Shown one piece after another: positions 33,578-41,154 of a stretch of 41,309 bases of DNA. The position numbers were made by a program, and so were the translations under genes. The notes under the pieces are model-generated. The model saw nothing but the letters and a program-made list of their open reading frames with translations. It was not told where the DNA came from and did not search any database. This stretch comes from Bryobacter sp. CoA8 C33 (GTDB lineage Bacteria > Acidobacteriota > Terriglobia > Bryobacterales > Bryobacteraceae): positions 1-41,309 of the forward strand of contig JAINDK010000045.1 of assembly GCA_019931185.1 (NCBI GenBank). The letters run 5' to 3'. How positions within the stretch are numbered: the first letter of the stretch is position 1; each line of letters begins with the position of its first letter.

Positions 33578-34933
33578 TTACACGACAGCCGGGTTCCGGC
33601 TCGGCATCCGTGCCCCCACCTCCTTGCGCCACGCCTCCAGCCGCGCCCGCATCGCTCGCGCTCTTTGCCCCATCCGCTCCGCCAGATCCTCCCGCTCTCC
33701 CTCGTCCGCCTCCAGGTCGAAGAGCTCGAGCCGCCCGTCTTCGAAATACTCCAGCAGTTTCCACCTCCCCTCGCGCAAGGCGCCCACCGGTGTGGTCGTC
33801 GGATAGTAATGCGGATAATGCCAGTGCAGTGCTTCCCGCGGCTTTCCCGCGAACAGGTGCCGCCCGTCGCGCACCCCCGCGGGCCCCCGCGCCCCGGCCA
33901 TCTCGAGCAGCGTGGGAAACAGGTCCGTCAACATCACCGGCCGCTTCACGATCCCCGGCTTCATCCCCGGTCCCTTCACCAGCAGCGGCACCCGAATCCC
34001 GCCCTCGTACAGCGATCCCTTGCCCGAGCGCAATGGCTCGTTCGAGGTTACCCGCCCCCCTTGCCCCTCCAGATAGCCTCCATTGTCCGAACTGAATACG
34101 ATCACCGTGTTCCCGGCCAACCCCTTGGCCCGTAAATACTCCTCAATGCGCCCCACGCTCTCATCCAGGCTCTCCACCATCGCCGCGTACACGGCATTCG
34201 TATGCCGCAGCCCCGCCCGCAACTTTCTCTCGTACTTGCGCACCAGTTCCTGCTTGGCCTCAATCGGGGTGTGCGGCGCATGATGCGCCAAATACAGAAA
34301 AAAGGGCTGCCGCCGCGCCCTAAACCGGTCCATCACCCCAATTGCTTCCTCCGTCAACCGGTCAGTCAGATACTCTCCCGCCGGCGCCGCCTCGAGGCCC
34401 GGCACAAATCGCAATTCCCGGTTGAACAACCCCCGGTACGGCGCAAAAAAGCTCGGCGGCGCCCCCCAGTGCGTCCCCCCGATGTTGATATCGAACCCCT
34501 GCGCCTCCGGGCTATGTCCCCCCGTTCCCAAATGCCATTTCCCCACCAGCGCCGTTCCATATCCCGCCTCCCGCAGACACTCCGCCAGCGTCTTCTCCCC
34601 CAACGCCAAGTTTGGCTCAGACGCCGCGCCCAACATCCGCCGGTCCCGCGCTGGCGCCGCCGCCGCTTCGTGCCAGATCGTCATCCCCAGCCTTGCCGGG
34701 TGCTTGCCCGTTAGAATCGAGGCCCGCGTCGGCGAACACACCGGCGATGGCGCGTACGCCTGCCGGAACTGCACCCCCTCTCGCGCCAGACGGTCCAGTT
34801 GCGGCGTCTCATGCAGATCCGCCCCGTTCACCCCAAGGTCTGCCCACCCCAGGTCATCCGCCAGCACCAGCACAATATTCGGTCGCCGCCGCCCTGCCCC
34901 CCACGCCAGCCCCAACGCCTCCCGCCGCGTCAT
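33578..34933 (-). CDS. Type I sulfatase (arylsulfatase family)
   Basis: A 451-aa sulfatase. The formylglycine motif is CSPTRASILTG with Cys66 as the residue to be oxidised; metal ligands sit in VLADDLGWADLG and VFSSDNGGY; ALVGKWHLG and LAHHAPHTPIE are further family motifs. The N-terminus TRREALGLAWGAG looks like a degenerate Tat signal. Activity would need a formylglycine-generating or anaerobic maturase enzyme, which is not in the window. The start at ATG 34933 overlaps the sialidase stop (ATGA). Substrate class cannot be fixed; the context favours a sulfated, sialylated glycan. Confidence 0.92.
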   Translation of the reverse strand: MTRREALGLAWGAGRRRPNIVLVLADDLGWADLGVNGADLHETPQLDRLAREGVQFRQAYAPSPVCSPTRASILTGKHPARLGMTIWHEAAAAPARDRRMLGAASEPNLALGEKTLAECLREAGYGTALVGKWHLGTGGHSPEAQGFDINIGGTHWGAPPSFFAPYRGLFNRELRFVPGLEAAPAGEYLTDRLTEEAIGVMDRFRARRQPFFLYLAHHAPHTPIEAKQELVRKYERKLRAGLRHTNAVYAAMVESLDESVGRIEEYLRAKGLAGNTVIVFSSDNGGYLEGQGGRVTSNEPLRSGKGSLYEGGIRVPLLVKGPGMKPGIVKRPVMLTDLFPTLLEMAGARGPAGVRDGRHLFAGKPREALHWHYPHYYPTTTPVGALREGRWKLLEYFEDGRLELFDLEADEGEREDLAERMGQRARAMRARLEAWRKEVGARMPSRNPAVV

Positions 34934-35994
34934 CCCTTCGCCACCTCCGCCAGCTTCAGCCGCTGGAATTCGATCCGCTCCGTTGGGCCTTGTTCGCCAC
35001 ACTCATACAACACCCCCAAATCCCCGCCTCGCAGCCCGATCACCGTCGAATAAGCCGCCGGCCCGGCATGCAGCACCCGCGGTGCCCCCCAGCTCCACCC
35101 CCCATCCCCGCTCGCCCGAATTACCAGGTTTTCCCGCTTCCGGCTCGCCGCGTTCGTCAGCACCAGCCACCTTCCCACCCGCGCCAGCCCCGCGTTACAC
35201 ACCGCATCGGTCAGTTGCTCATCTTCCCGCACCCGATCGAAGCTTACGCCACCATCCCGGCTCCAACCCACCAACCGTTGATTGCGGTAGCGCATGTTCT
35301 GGTACATCTCCCCATTGGCCAGCTCCACTGCCTTGCTTTCATCACTGCCCGGCCGGATCCCCGGCCCGATCGCCCACGTCTTGCCCCGGTCATCGCTATA
35401 GGCGTTGCGCGAGCTGATCACCCCATTCTCATCCCGCACCACCATCGGCACCACCATCCGTCCCCGGCGCGTCACAAAGTGCGTCCCCGAGGTGGGAAAC
35501 ATAGCCTGCCACCGCCGGTCCCGGATCCGCGGCGTCAAGTCCACCGGCTGCGTCCAGCTCCGCCCCGCGTCATCGCTGTGCATCGCCCAACTCTGCAATA
35601 CCGTCGGGCCCGTTAACTCCCCCGCCTGCGCCGTCGGAAATCCAATCCCCGGCGGCCCATAAGCAAAAAAACACCAGATCCGCCCGTCGCGCTCCCGCAG
35701 CAGCGAAGCATCCCCCACTCCTCCCTCCCGCACCTCTTTGAGTGTCGTGATCGCCCCCCAGCTCCGCCCCCCATCTCCGCTCCGCCGCATCACCAGCCGG
35801 ATCCGTCCCGGCAGGTCCCGGTCACTGTCCAGCCGCGCATCCGCCACCGCCAACAGATCGCCCCCCCGCGTCTCGATCAGCGCCGGGATCCGGTACGTAT
35901 GCACCCCCTCCTGGCCCCGCCGGAACAGCTCCACCCGCTGCTGCCCCCACGCCGCCCCGCCCCACAACACTCCCGCCAGATCCCGTCTTCTCAT
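34930..35994 (-). CDS. Exo-alpha-sialidase-like protein (BNR/Asp-box propeller)
   Basis: A 354-aa six-bladed propeller. The sialidase Arg motif is YRIPALIET, and five Asp boxes are visible: SGDGGRSWG, SDDAGRSWT, SDDRGKTWA, SRDGGVSFD and SGDGGWSWG. It would release terminal sialic acid or a related sugar from glycans. The N-terminus RRRDLAGVLWGGAAWG is a probable Tat/Sec signal, placing it in the envelope or outside. The start at ATG 35994 overlaps the epimerase stop by four bases. Some Asp-box proteins act on other sugars, so sialic acid specificity is an inference. Confidence 0.88.
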   Translation of the reverse strand: MRRRDLAGVLWGGAAWGQQRVELFRRGQEGVHTYRIPALIETRGGDLLAVADARLDSDRDLPGRIRLVMRRSGDGGRSWGAITTLKEVREGGVGDASLLRERDGRIWCFFAYGPPGIGFPTAQAGELTGPTVLQSWAMHSDDAGRSWTQPVDLTPRIRDRRWQAMFPTSGTHFVTRRGRMVVPMVVRDENGVISSRNAYSDDRGKTWAIGPGIRPGSDESKAVELANGEMYQNMRYRNQRLVGWSRDGGVSFDRVREDEQLTDAVCNAGLARVGRWLVLTNAASRKRENLVIRASGDGGWSWGAPRVLHAGPAAYSTVIGLRGGDLGVLYECGEQGPTERIEFQRLKLAEVAKG

Positions 35995-37148
35995 CGAATC
36001 CCCTCCAGTTCCTGTATGCTGAACAACAAAAATCGCGGCAAGTGAAAACAACCCTTGTAATGGTTGCCCTTCAGCTCGTGCGTCCGCCTTCCCTGCCGGT
36101 CGCAATAACCAAACCACTCCCCATACTCCCCATCCGCAAAGCAGCGGAATGAGTATTCATCCAGCCGCCGGATCCACTCCTCCCACCTCTGCTCCCCCGT
36201 CCGCGCATAAGCCAGGATCGCCGCGTACAGCCCTTCCGTGTGCGGCCACCAGAGCTTCATGCCCGCCTCCAGTTGCAGCGGCGGCCGCCCCTCGATATCG
36301 ACAAAATAATACAGTCCCCCATACTCCCTGTCCCACCCCTCCCGCAGGCTGCCCTCGATCAGGTCCAGCACCGTCCCCCGCTCCCGCCAATCCCCCAACC
36401 GCTCCATCACCAGCCACAGAAACCACGCCGTCTCCACCGAGTGGCCCGGATTCAGCAACCGCCCCTCCGGCAAATGACCAAACCGCTCGCCCCCCTCTCC
36501 CACGCTCTCGATCAATACCTCCCGGCCCGCCTCCCGGTGCCACAACGCCCGCCGCAGACAATCCCCCAATACCTCGCGGTAGCGCTCATCCCCGTCCTCC
36601 CGCGCAATCTCGAGCGCCATCGCCGCCACCACCATCACATCGGCCAGTTGCTGCATCCGCGGCCCCCCCAAAGCCGGCCGCCCCAACAGTTCCGGCCGCG
36701 CAATCCACTCCCGGATCCGCCAGAACAGCCGCTTCGCCTCCTCCTCATAGCGCTTCTCCCCGCTCGCCCGCCCATATTCGAGCATCCCCAACATCGCAAA
36801 CACCGCGCCATACGGCTTGCGCTGCACGGCGCTCCCCTCCCCATTCGGCTCCAACCGGAAGTAATAGCGTCCTTCTTCATCCCGCCCATGCCGCTCGAGA
36901 TACTCCATCCCATGCCGCGCCAGCTCAAGCCACTCCTCCCGCCGCTCCCACTCCCGGTACAGCCGGCTGAACATCCAAATCTGCCTCCCCTGCAGCCAGA
37001 TGTATTTCCGCGGATCATACACTTCCCCACGCCGGTCGAGACAGGTCCAAAATCCCCCATTCTCCCGGTCCACCGAATGCCGCATCCAAAACGGAATCAC
37101 CGATTCCAACAACTCCCGCCGGTACTTCTCGCGCAATCCTTCAATCAT
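35991..37148 (-). CDS. N-acylglucosamine 2-epimerase family protein
   Basis: A 385-aa (alpha/alpha)6-barrel enzyme of the AGE/cellobiose-epimerase superfamily. Likely catalytic residues lie in NPGHSVETAWFL, WWPHTEGLYAA and the C-terminal KGNHYKGCFHLPR. In sialic acid catabolism the family converts N-acetylmannosamine to N-acetylglucosamine; other members epimerise cellobiose or mannose. There is no signal peptide, so it is cytoplasmic. ATG 37148 is chosen because GGGAGT lies 4 bases upstream and the longer in-frame reading has no family similarity. It is the first gene of the operon, and its position next to the sialidase supports a sialic-acid-like route. Confidence 0.9.
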   Translation of the reverse strand: MIEGLREKYRRELLESVIPFWMRHSVDRENGGFWTCLDRRGEVYDPRKYIWLQGRQIWMFSRLYREWERREEWLELARHGMEYLERHGRDEEGRYYFRLEPNGEGSAVQRKPYGAVFAMLGMLEYGRASGEKRYEEEAKRLFWRIREWIARPELLGRPALGGPRMQQLADVMVVAAMALEIAREDGDERYREVLGDCLRRALWHREAGREVLIESVGEGGERFGHLPEGRLLNPGHSVETAWFLWLVMERLGDWRERGTVLDLIEGSLREGWDREYGGLYYFVDIEGRPPLQLEAGMKLWWPHTEGLYAAILAYARTGEQRWEEWIRRLDEYSFRCFADGEYGEWFGYCDRQGRRTHELKGNHYKGCFHLPRFLLFSIQELEGIR

Positions 37149-37337
37149 GTCCACTCCCGCTATGCTAGCTTGCTCGCCCCCGCCACCGGCATCCACCGCA
37201 TCCTTGCCTTCCCTCCTTCCCCCACCAACACGCCTCCCGGCCGGGAACGAACTTCCGTCGCGGCGCTCGGGCCCGGTTCCGGTCCCAGGTGTAACGATTT
37301 GGCTGCTGTGGCACTCTATCGAACAGTACTGTCGCGT
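37149..37337. promoter_or_regulatory. Divergent promoter region with a 10-bp palindrome
   Basis: This 189-bp gap separates the glycan operon (leftward) from the L,D-transpeptidase (rightward). ACAGTACTGT at 37323-37332 is a perfect palindrome lying 6-15 bases before the transpeptidase ATG and could bind a dimeric repressor. No convincing -35/-10 pair was fixed. Confidence 0.4.
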
Positions 37338-38087
37338 ATGGTGATGCTTCATTCCCGGGCTCTTTGTTTACAGCGGTCTTCGGTCTTGTGCATGCTGGCC
37401 TGGGGCTTGGCCGAAGACGCCGGATGGGCGCAGACCGCCGCCCTCGCTGGGCCTACGAAGGCCGCCCAGCGTGTCGTGCCGGCGGCGGAGATGAACTGGA
37501 AGGCTTTGACCAAGGCCCAGCTCGGGATACTCGAAAAACTGAACCGGGCCGATACGAACCATTTGCCGCGCTTACCATTCCTGGTCGCGCCCCTGCTCTC
37601 TCCCGAGGGGGGCTGGCCGGAGGATGAGTTGGGACTGAGTCCGCTGCCGCCGCTTGTAGAAGGCGCCGGCAAGCTGCTGAAGGTCGATCTGGCCTTGCAG
37701 GCCTTTGGGGCTTACGAAAACGGCAAGCTGGTGCGCTGGGGTCCGGTAAGCAGCGGGTCAAAAAAAGTGCCCACCCCGGCGGGCTCCTATCGCTTGACTT
37801 GGCGGGCGAAGCGGCATGTCTCCACCGACGATGCCTCTTGGATTCTGAAATGGTATTTCAACTTCCACAACCAGTCCGGCCGCGCCTTCCACGCCTACCC
37901 GCTGCCCGGTTATCCCGCGAGCCATAGCTGCATCCGCCTGCTTGCCCGCGATGCCGAATGGCTCTACCACTGGGGAGAAAGCTGGAAGCTGTCCGGGGAC
38001 GGGCGCGAGGTCTTGGAGCCGGGCACTCCCGTGGTGTTCGAAGGCGCCTATGACTTTACAGCGACGCCGCCCTGGCGAAAGCTCTAA
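37338..38087 (+). CDS. L,D-transpeptidase (YkuD family)
   Basis: A 249-aa envelope enzyme that makes 3-3 crosslinks in peptidoglycan or attaches proteins to it. The N-terminus carries a signal-like hydrophobic stretch (SSVLCMLAWGLAEDAG). The YkuD domain starts near LLKVDLALQAFGAYENGKL and contains the catalytic block HAYPLPGYPASHSCIRLL. The usual SHGCIRL reads SHSCIRL here, a Gly to Ser change next to the catalytic Cys. The preceding His and the Arg are kept. The reading frame stays open far upstream, but that part is antisense to the epimerase gene and is not coding. A Met two codons later is an alternative start. Confidence 0.88.
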   Translation: MVMLHSRALCLQRSSVLCMLAWGLAEDAGWAQTAALAGPTKAAQRVVPAAEMNWKALTKAQLGILEKLNRADTNHLPRLPFLVAPLLSPEGGWPEDELGLSPLPPLVEGAGKLLKVDLALQAFGAYENGKLVRWGPVSSGSKKVPTPAGSYRLTWRAKRHVSTDDASWILKWYFNFHNQSGRAFHAYPLPGYPASHSCIRLLARDAEWLYHWGESWKLSGDGREVLEPGTPVVFEGAYDFTATPPWRKL

Positions 38088-38095
38088 GACCAGAA

Positions 38096-38209
38096 TCACC
38101 GCCGGCGCGCTTCGACCGCTTCCCTCCATTCCCGCCGCTGCTTCGCCCGCACTGCCGCCATCTCGCCCGCTCCCGTTATCCTGGCCGGCCCTCCAAACTC
38201 CTCCGGCAT
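38096..38209 (-). CDS. Possible 37-aa basic peptide or gene remnant
   Basis: A short minus-strand frame from ATG 38209 to TGA 38096. It encodes a Glu/Arg-rich helical tail (KQRREWREAVEARRR) after MPEEFGGPARITGAG. It reads like the C-terminus of a longer protein or a small peptide. There is no ribosome-binding site that I trust. It lies at the boundary of the accessory segment and may be a fragment. Confidence 0.25.
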   Translation of the reverse strand: MPEEFGGPARITGAGEMAAVRAKQRREWREAVEARRR

Positions 38210-38215
38210 CGTCGT

Positions 38216-38280
38216 GGTCACAGTGTCATCGAGTGCCCCTGAGTGACTGCCAGTGCAACGGAGTGACGCTCAATGCCGCT
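38216..38280. repeat. Short iterated GTGAC/GAGTG motifs
   Basis: Within this stretch GAGTG or CAGTG recurs five times at irregular 8-15-nt spacing (for example GAGTGACTGCCAGTG and GGAGTGACGC). It is noncoding and lies just before the degraded ribbon-helix-helix gene. It could be an array of binding sites or a remnant of a mobile element; I see no exact long repeat unit. Confidence 0.35.
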
Positions 38281-38355
38281 ACGTAAAGCAAGGATGTCTC
38301 AAGACGCCTCGCGACGCTTTCCGCTTCTGCTGGGCATCTTGTACCGTCAAGCGGT

Positions 38356-38777
38356 ATCGCCAAGAAGCGCCCAAGCAAGGGAGACAAACCCAAGTACATT
38401 GCCGTTGTTCCGGTCGGCCAGAAGTTCATGAAGGCTAAGCCCGAATCCAGTACCAAACCTGAGGATCGGATCCGCCTTGCCTACCGGCTCCTCTTCACTC
38501 TGGACGATGCCCTGCGAACGCTGATGAAGCGGCGTGGCGAATTGAGCAGGTACGTCCTTGAAGCCTTGGAATCCGCCGCCTTCGAGAAAATGCCGCTGGT
38601 CGGCATCAACCTGGAAATCAAGGCCCCGGAGGTCAACATATTCATGCCCACCAGTCTCTGCCAGAAGAAGACCCGCGCCGCCGCCGAAAAGCGCGATGTC
38701 TCGCTGCACGTCATCGTCAATTCCGCATGGCGCAGTGGCTGTCGAAACGGGGGCTGGTCGAGATCCATCCCCTCTAG
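38356..38777 (+). pseudogene. Frameshifted ribbon-helix-helix-like gene
   Basis: Coding-like sequence starts at 38356 in the frame of IAKKRPSKGDKPKYIAVV; the codon where an ATG would be expected is ATC, and the first in-frame ATG is at 38428. The frame continues through EVNIFMPTSLCQKKTRAAAE and VSLHVIVNSA, the look of a ribbon-helix-helix DNA-binding unit. A single missing base near 38725-38727 then shifts the natural continuation MAQWLSKRGLVEIHPL (stop at 38775-38777) into another frame. Start loss plus frameshift suggest a dead gene. A sequencing error would explain the frameshift but not the start. Confidence 0.6.
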
Positions 38778-38793
38778 TCAATACATCAATCGT

Positions 38794-39252
38794 GATGTTG
38801 ATACAACGATTCCAGAATGGTGTGCCAGCGGCGACTTGCCGCCCGGTATACATTTCGCGGCCTGGGCCTAGATCGAGGAACGCTAGGCGCTCAATCCCCG
38901 GCGCGCACGCTTGCTGGCCGGATTTCGCCAAGCCTGCGAACTGCAGCGGAAAGCCGGATGCCGGTTGGTTTGCCTGGACGGCAGTTTCGTCACCCCGAAG
39001 GAGCATCCGGGCGGCTTCGACGCCTGCTGGGACATTCAACATGTGGACGAAGATGCGCTCGATCCCGTCTTCTGGGATCTCTCGCAAGGTCGCGCGGCCC
39101 GGAAACGGCGGTTCGCCGGCGAGTTCTTCCCGGTGCGCTTACCCGAGGGCGCGACCGGGCGGGCGTTCATCGAGTTCTTCCAGGTGAACAAGCTGACCGG
39201 CGAACCGAAGGGCATTGTGGCGATTCGGTGGAGAGGTGTTAAGAATCAATGA
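38794..39252 (+). pseudogene. DUF6932-like protein interrupted by two in-frame TAG codons
   Basis: One continuous frame reads IPEWCASGDLPPGIHFAAWA, TAG (38869-38871), IEER, TAG (38884-38886), ALNPRRARLLAGFRQACEL, then LVCLDGSFVTPKEHPGGFDACWD and PVFWDLSQGRAARKRRFAGEFF, ending PKGIVAIRW. This matches by eye the DUF6932 family, a nucleotidyltransferase-like group often paired with an XRE regulator. Family members have Glu and an aromatic residue where the stops are, each one base from TAG. No in-frame start precedes the first block. The stop overlaps the next gene (ATGA). Most likely a decayed toxin-like gene; the uninterrupted 3' part is 113 codons from 38911. Confidence 0.65.
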
Positions 39253-39683
39253 TCAAGAACGACAAGCAATACCGGATCACGAACGCGCAAGCCCGGCGTT
39301 TCGCGGAAGCCCTCGCCAAACTCGCCCGCCAGCAACGCCCGGCGGACATTACGCCCCGGCTCTGCCAGGCCCAACTCGACGCCGCCGGGAGCCAGTTGCA
39401 GGAACTGCAAGAACAGATCGCCGCCTATGATCGCCTCCACAGGGGAAAGAGCAAGGAACTCGTCCTTGAAGCCGTGGAGGATTTGCCAAAGACCCTCATC
39501 CGCGCCCGCATTGCGTCGGGAATGACGCAGGAAGGCTTGGCTCACCGGCTCGGCGTCAAAACCCAGCAGATCCAGCGCTACGAGGCGACGGAGTACGAGA
39601 GCGCCAGCTTTGCCCGTGTGCTGAAAGTTGTTCAGGCGTTCGGGTTGCGTATGCCCAAGCTTGCGCGCTTGGTTCGAGGCTGA
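39249..39683 (+). CDS. XRE-type helix-turn-helix regulator, probable antitoxin-like partner
   Basis: An intact 144-aa protein. The N-terminal half is helical (RITNAQARRFAEALAKLARQ, LQELQEQIAAYDRLHRG). The C-terminal half is a Cro/C1 helix-turn-helix (IASGMTQEGLAHRLGVKTQQ, then IQRYEATEYESASF). ATG 39249 overlaps the stop of the DUF6932-like gene. Long regulators of this sort are the usual neighbour of DUF6932 genes, probably as antitoxin and autorepressor. It appears undamaged although its partner is broken. Confidence 0.85.
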   Translation: MIKNDKQYRITNAQARRFAEALAKLARQQRPADITPRLCQAQLDAAGSQLQELQEQIAAYDRLHRGKSKELVLEAVEDLPKTLIRARIASGMTQEGLAHRLGVKTQQIQRYEATEYESASFARVLKVVQAFGLRMPKLARLVRG

Positions 39684-39685
39684 GC

Positions 39686-39939
39686 ATGGCAATCGGGAGC
39701 GATGTCACCGGGATCGTTCGAAGGATACTGGATCAGATTGGCGGCTCGGCGCTTGCTAGGCGAATTCGGAAGCTCCGAGTCGGGCTCGATCCAGCAGAGC
39801 GAGCGTGGGACTATGGCGCCGCTAACGACTTGGTGATTTGCTGTTCCGCTCTGGAGCATCCAGTATCAATCCCGCTCCAGCTTAACTTGGACAGCAGTGA
39901 TGCAAAACCCAAGTACGGCGAACCGGCATCGCCCGTGAC
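39686..39939 (+). pseudogene. Truncated hypothetical gene after the XRE regulator
   Basis: ATG at 39686, 2 bp after the XRE stop. About 60 residues look like a real protein (DVTGIVRRILDQIGGSALAR, WDYGAANDLVICC). The frame then runs on to 40075 through sequence that is antisense to the neighbouring minus-strand gene. I recognise no family. Close spacing suggests that it was a third gene of the DUF6932-XRE module whose 3' end has been lost at a junction near 39880-39940. Confidence 0.4.
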
Positions 39940-41072
39940 CTACGGCTGCGGCGATTCCTTGACAAGCACTTGCACAACCGCTCCATGGCGCTCCGGAAAG
40001 CTAAGCTCGATTCCTTCGTTCCACACCTTCCGCCGGTACGCCACATCGGCCAGCATCGCCATATCAAGCGAGTAGAAAGCGGCGATGCGGTAAACACCCG
40101 GCGGAATCCCATTCTTTCGAAACTGCCCCTTCGACTGGGACTCCTCAATCCACTTCCAGCTCGTGTTGCTTGCGATATTCTCCCCCGGCATCATCACAAT
40201 CACGGCGCCAGCCACTGGCTTATCGCGTTCAGCCAAGCTGACACCGGAAATGGCCGAACCCTCGGCAATCTCAATCTCAAGGCTCTCTCCCGCCGCCGGG
40301 ATAAACGGCGCCCGCAAAACATCCCGCGTACCGGACAGCATCCGCTTGACATAAAGCCCGGAAGGCAATCCCTGTATGTTCAAAAAGTGTGGGCCCTCCG
40401 CCACACCCTCGAACTGGAATTCCCCTTTACCGTCAGGCCGGGATTCCGATGGTTTCAAGGAAATGCCGTTGGTCTGAATCGGCCGGAGAGTGATTTTCAG
40501 GTTCGGGGGCAGCGGAGTCCCACGCCCAGCCGAGATCGTTCCGCGAATTACCATTCGCGAACGCATCGGCAAGAGAAGCCCTTCGACGGGGGAATCCTTC
40601 ACCGTGAAATCCAAAGACCCCGCCTCGCGACGGGGAGTTTTGTCATCCGTGGCGGCGGAAAGCAAGGCGCTCATCCGGTAGAAACCAGGCGTCAAAGCGG
40701 GGATGCGGAACGTGAGATCCCGGTTCAAGGAGACTCGCTGTTTGTCAGCACCGAGAGATTCTACTCGCTCAACATAGATCACGGATGAAGCGATAGGCTC
40801 CTCAAAGCTCACTTTTCCCTCCACCGGCCAAGCGGATACTTCTAAGAGTTTGAAGTCGAATCCGGAACTTTCCTGGCCCGAGAGAACCACAACTGGAGCC
40901 GCCGCCTGAGCGTCCATACCAACCGGATAAAAACTAGACTCCCTCTGCTTGCCCAACGTGGACGGCGAAGGCGTGGCCCGAAGCCGGTAAACTCCAGAGT
41001 CGAGTCCCGCGATGCGATAAAGACCTTCCGGCCCCGACACCGATGACCGCTCCTCCCTCCGTGCCAACATAG
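39940..41072 (-). pseudogene. Carboxypeptidase-regulatory-like repeat protein, 5' end lost
   Basis: About 375 codons of an extracellular beta-sandwich protein with repeated carboxypeptidase-regulatory-like units: GPEGLYRIAGLDSGVYRLRA, then FRIPALTPGFYRMSALLSA, FEGVAEGPHFLNIQGLPSG and KNGIPPGVYRIAAF. Coherent similarity starts in the middle of the first unit, close to the first usable Met at 41070. No signal peptide or first strand precedes it; upstream in-frame sequence is low-quality and runs into the element at the right edge. I infer that the 5' part was cut off by the IS3-type insertion. If a start near 41070 is used, a non-exported fragment would result. Confidence 0.65.
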
Positions 41073-41154
41073 CTGAGACACTACCGGTCTCACTAATTAG
41101 AGAGCAGGGCGGAGGAGCCAACCGCAATGAACAAGCAGTACAGGAATGGTCTAG

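Noticed and set aside
36240-37337. Upstream extension of the L,D-transpeptidase frame (about 366 codons)
   Set aside because: It is antisense to the epimerase gene and Pro/His/Arg-rich without domains; the real protein starts at 37338 with a signal-like segment.
38347-39087. A 246-codon minus-strand frame across the decaying cassette
   Set aside because: No recognisable motif, and the plus strand carries family-like sequence throughout, though broken. An intact antisense gene is less likely.
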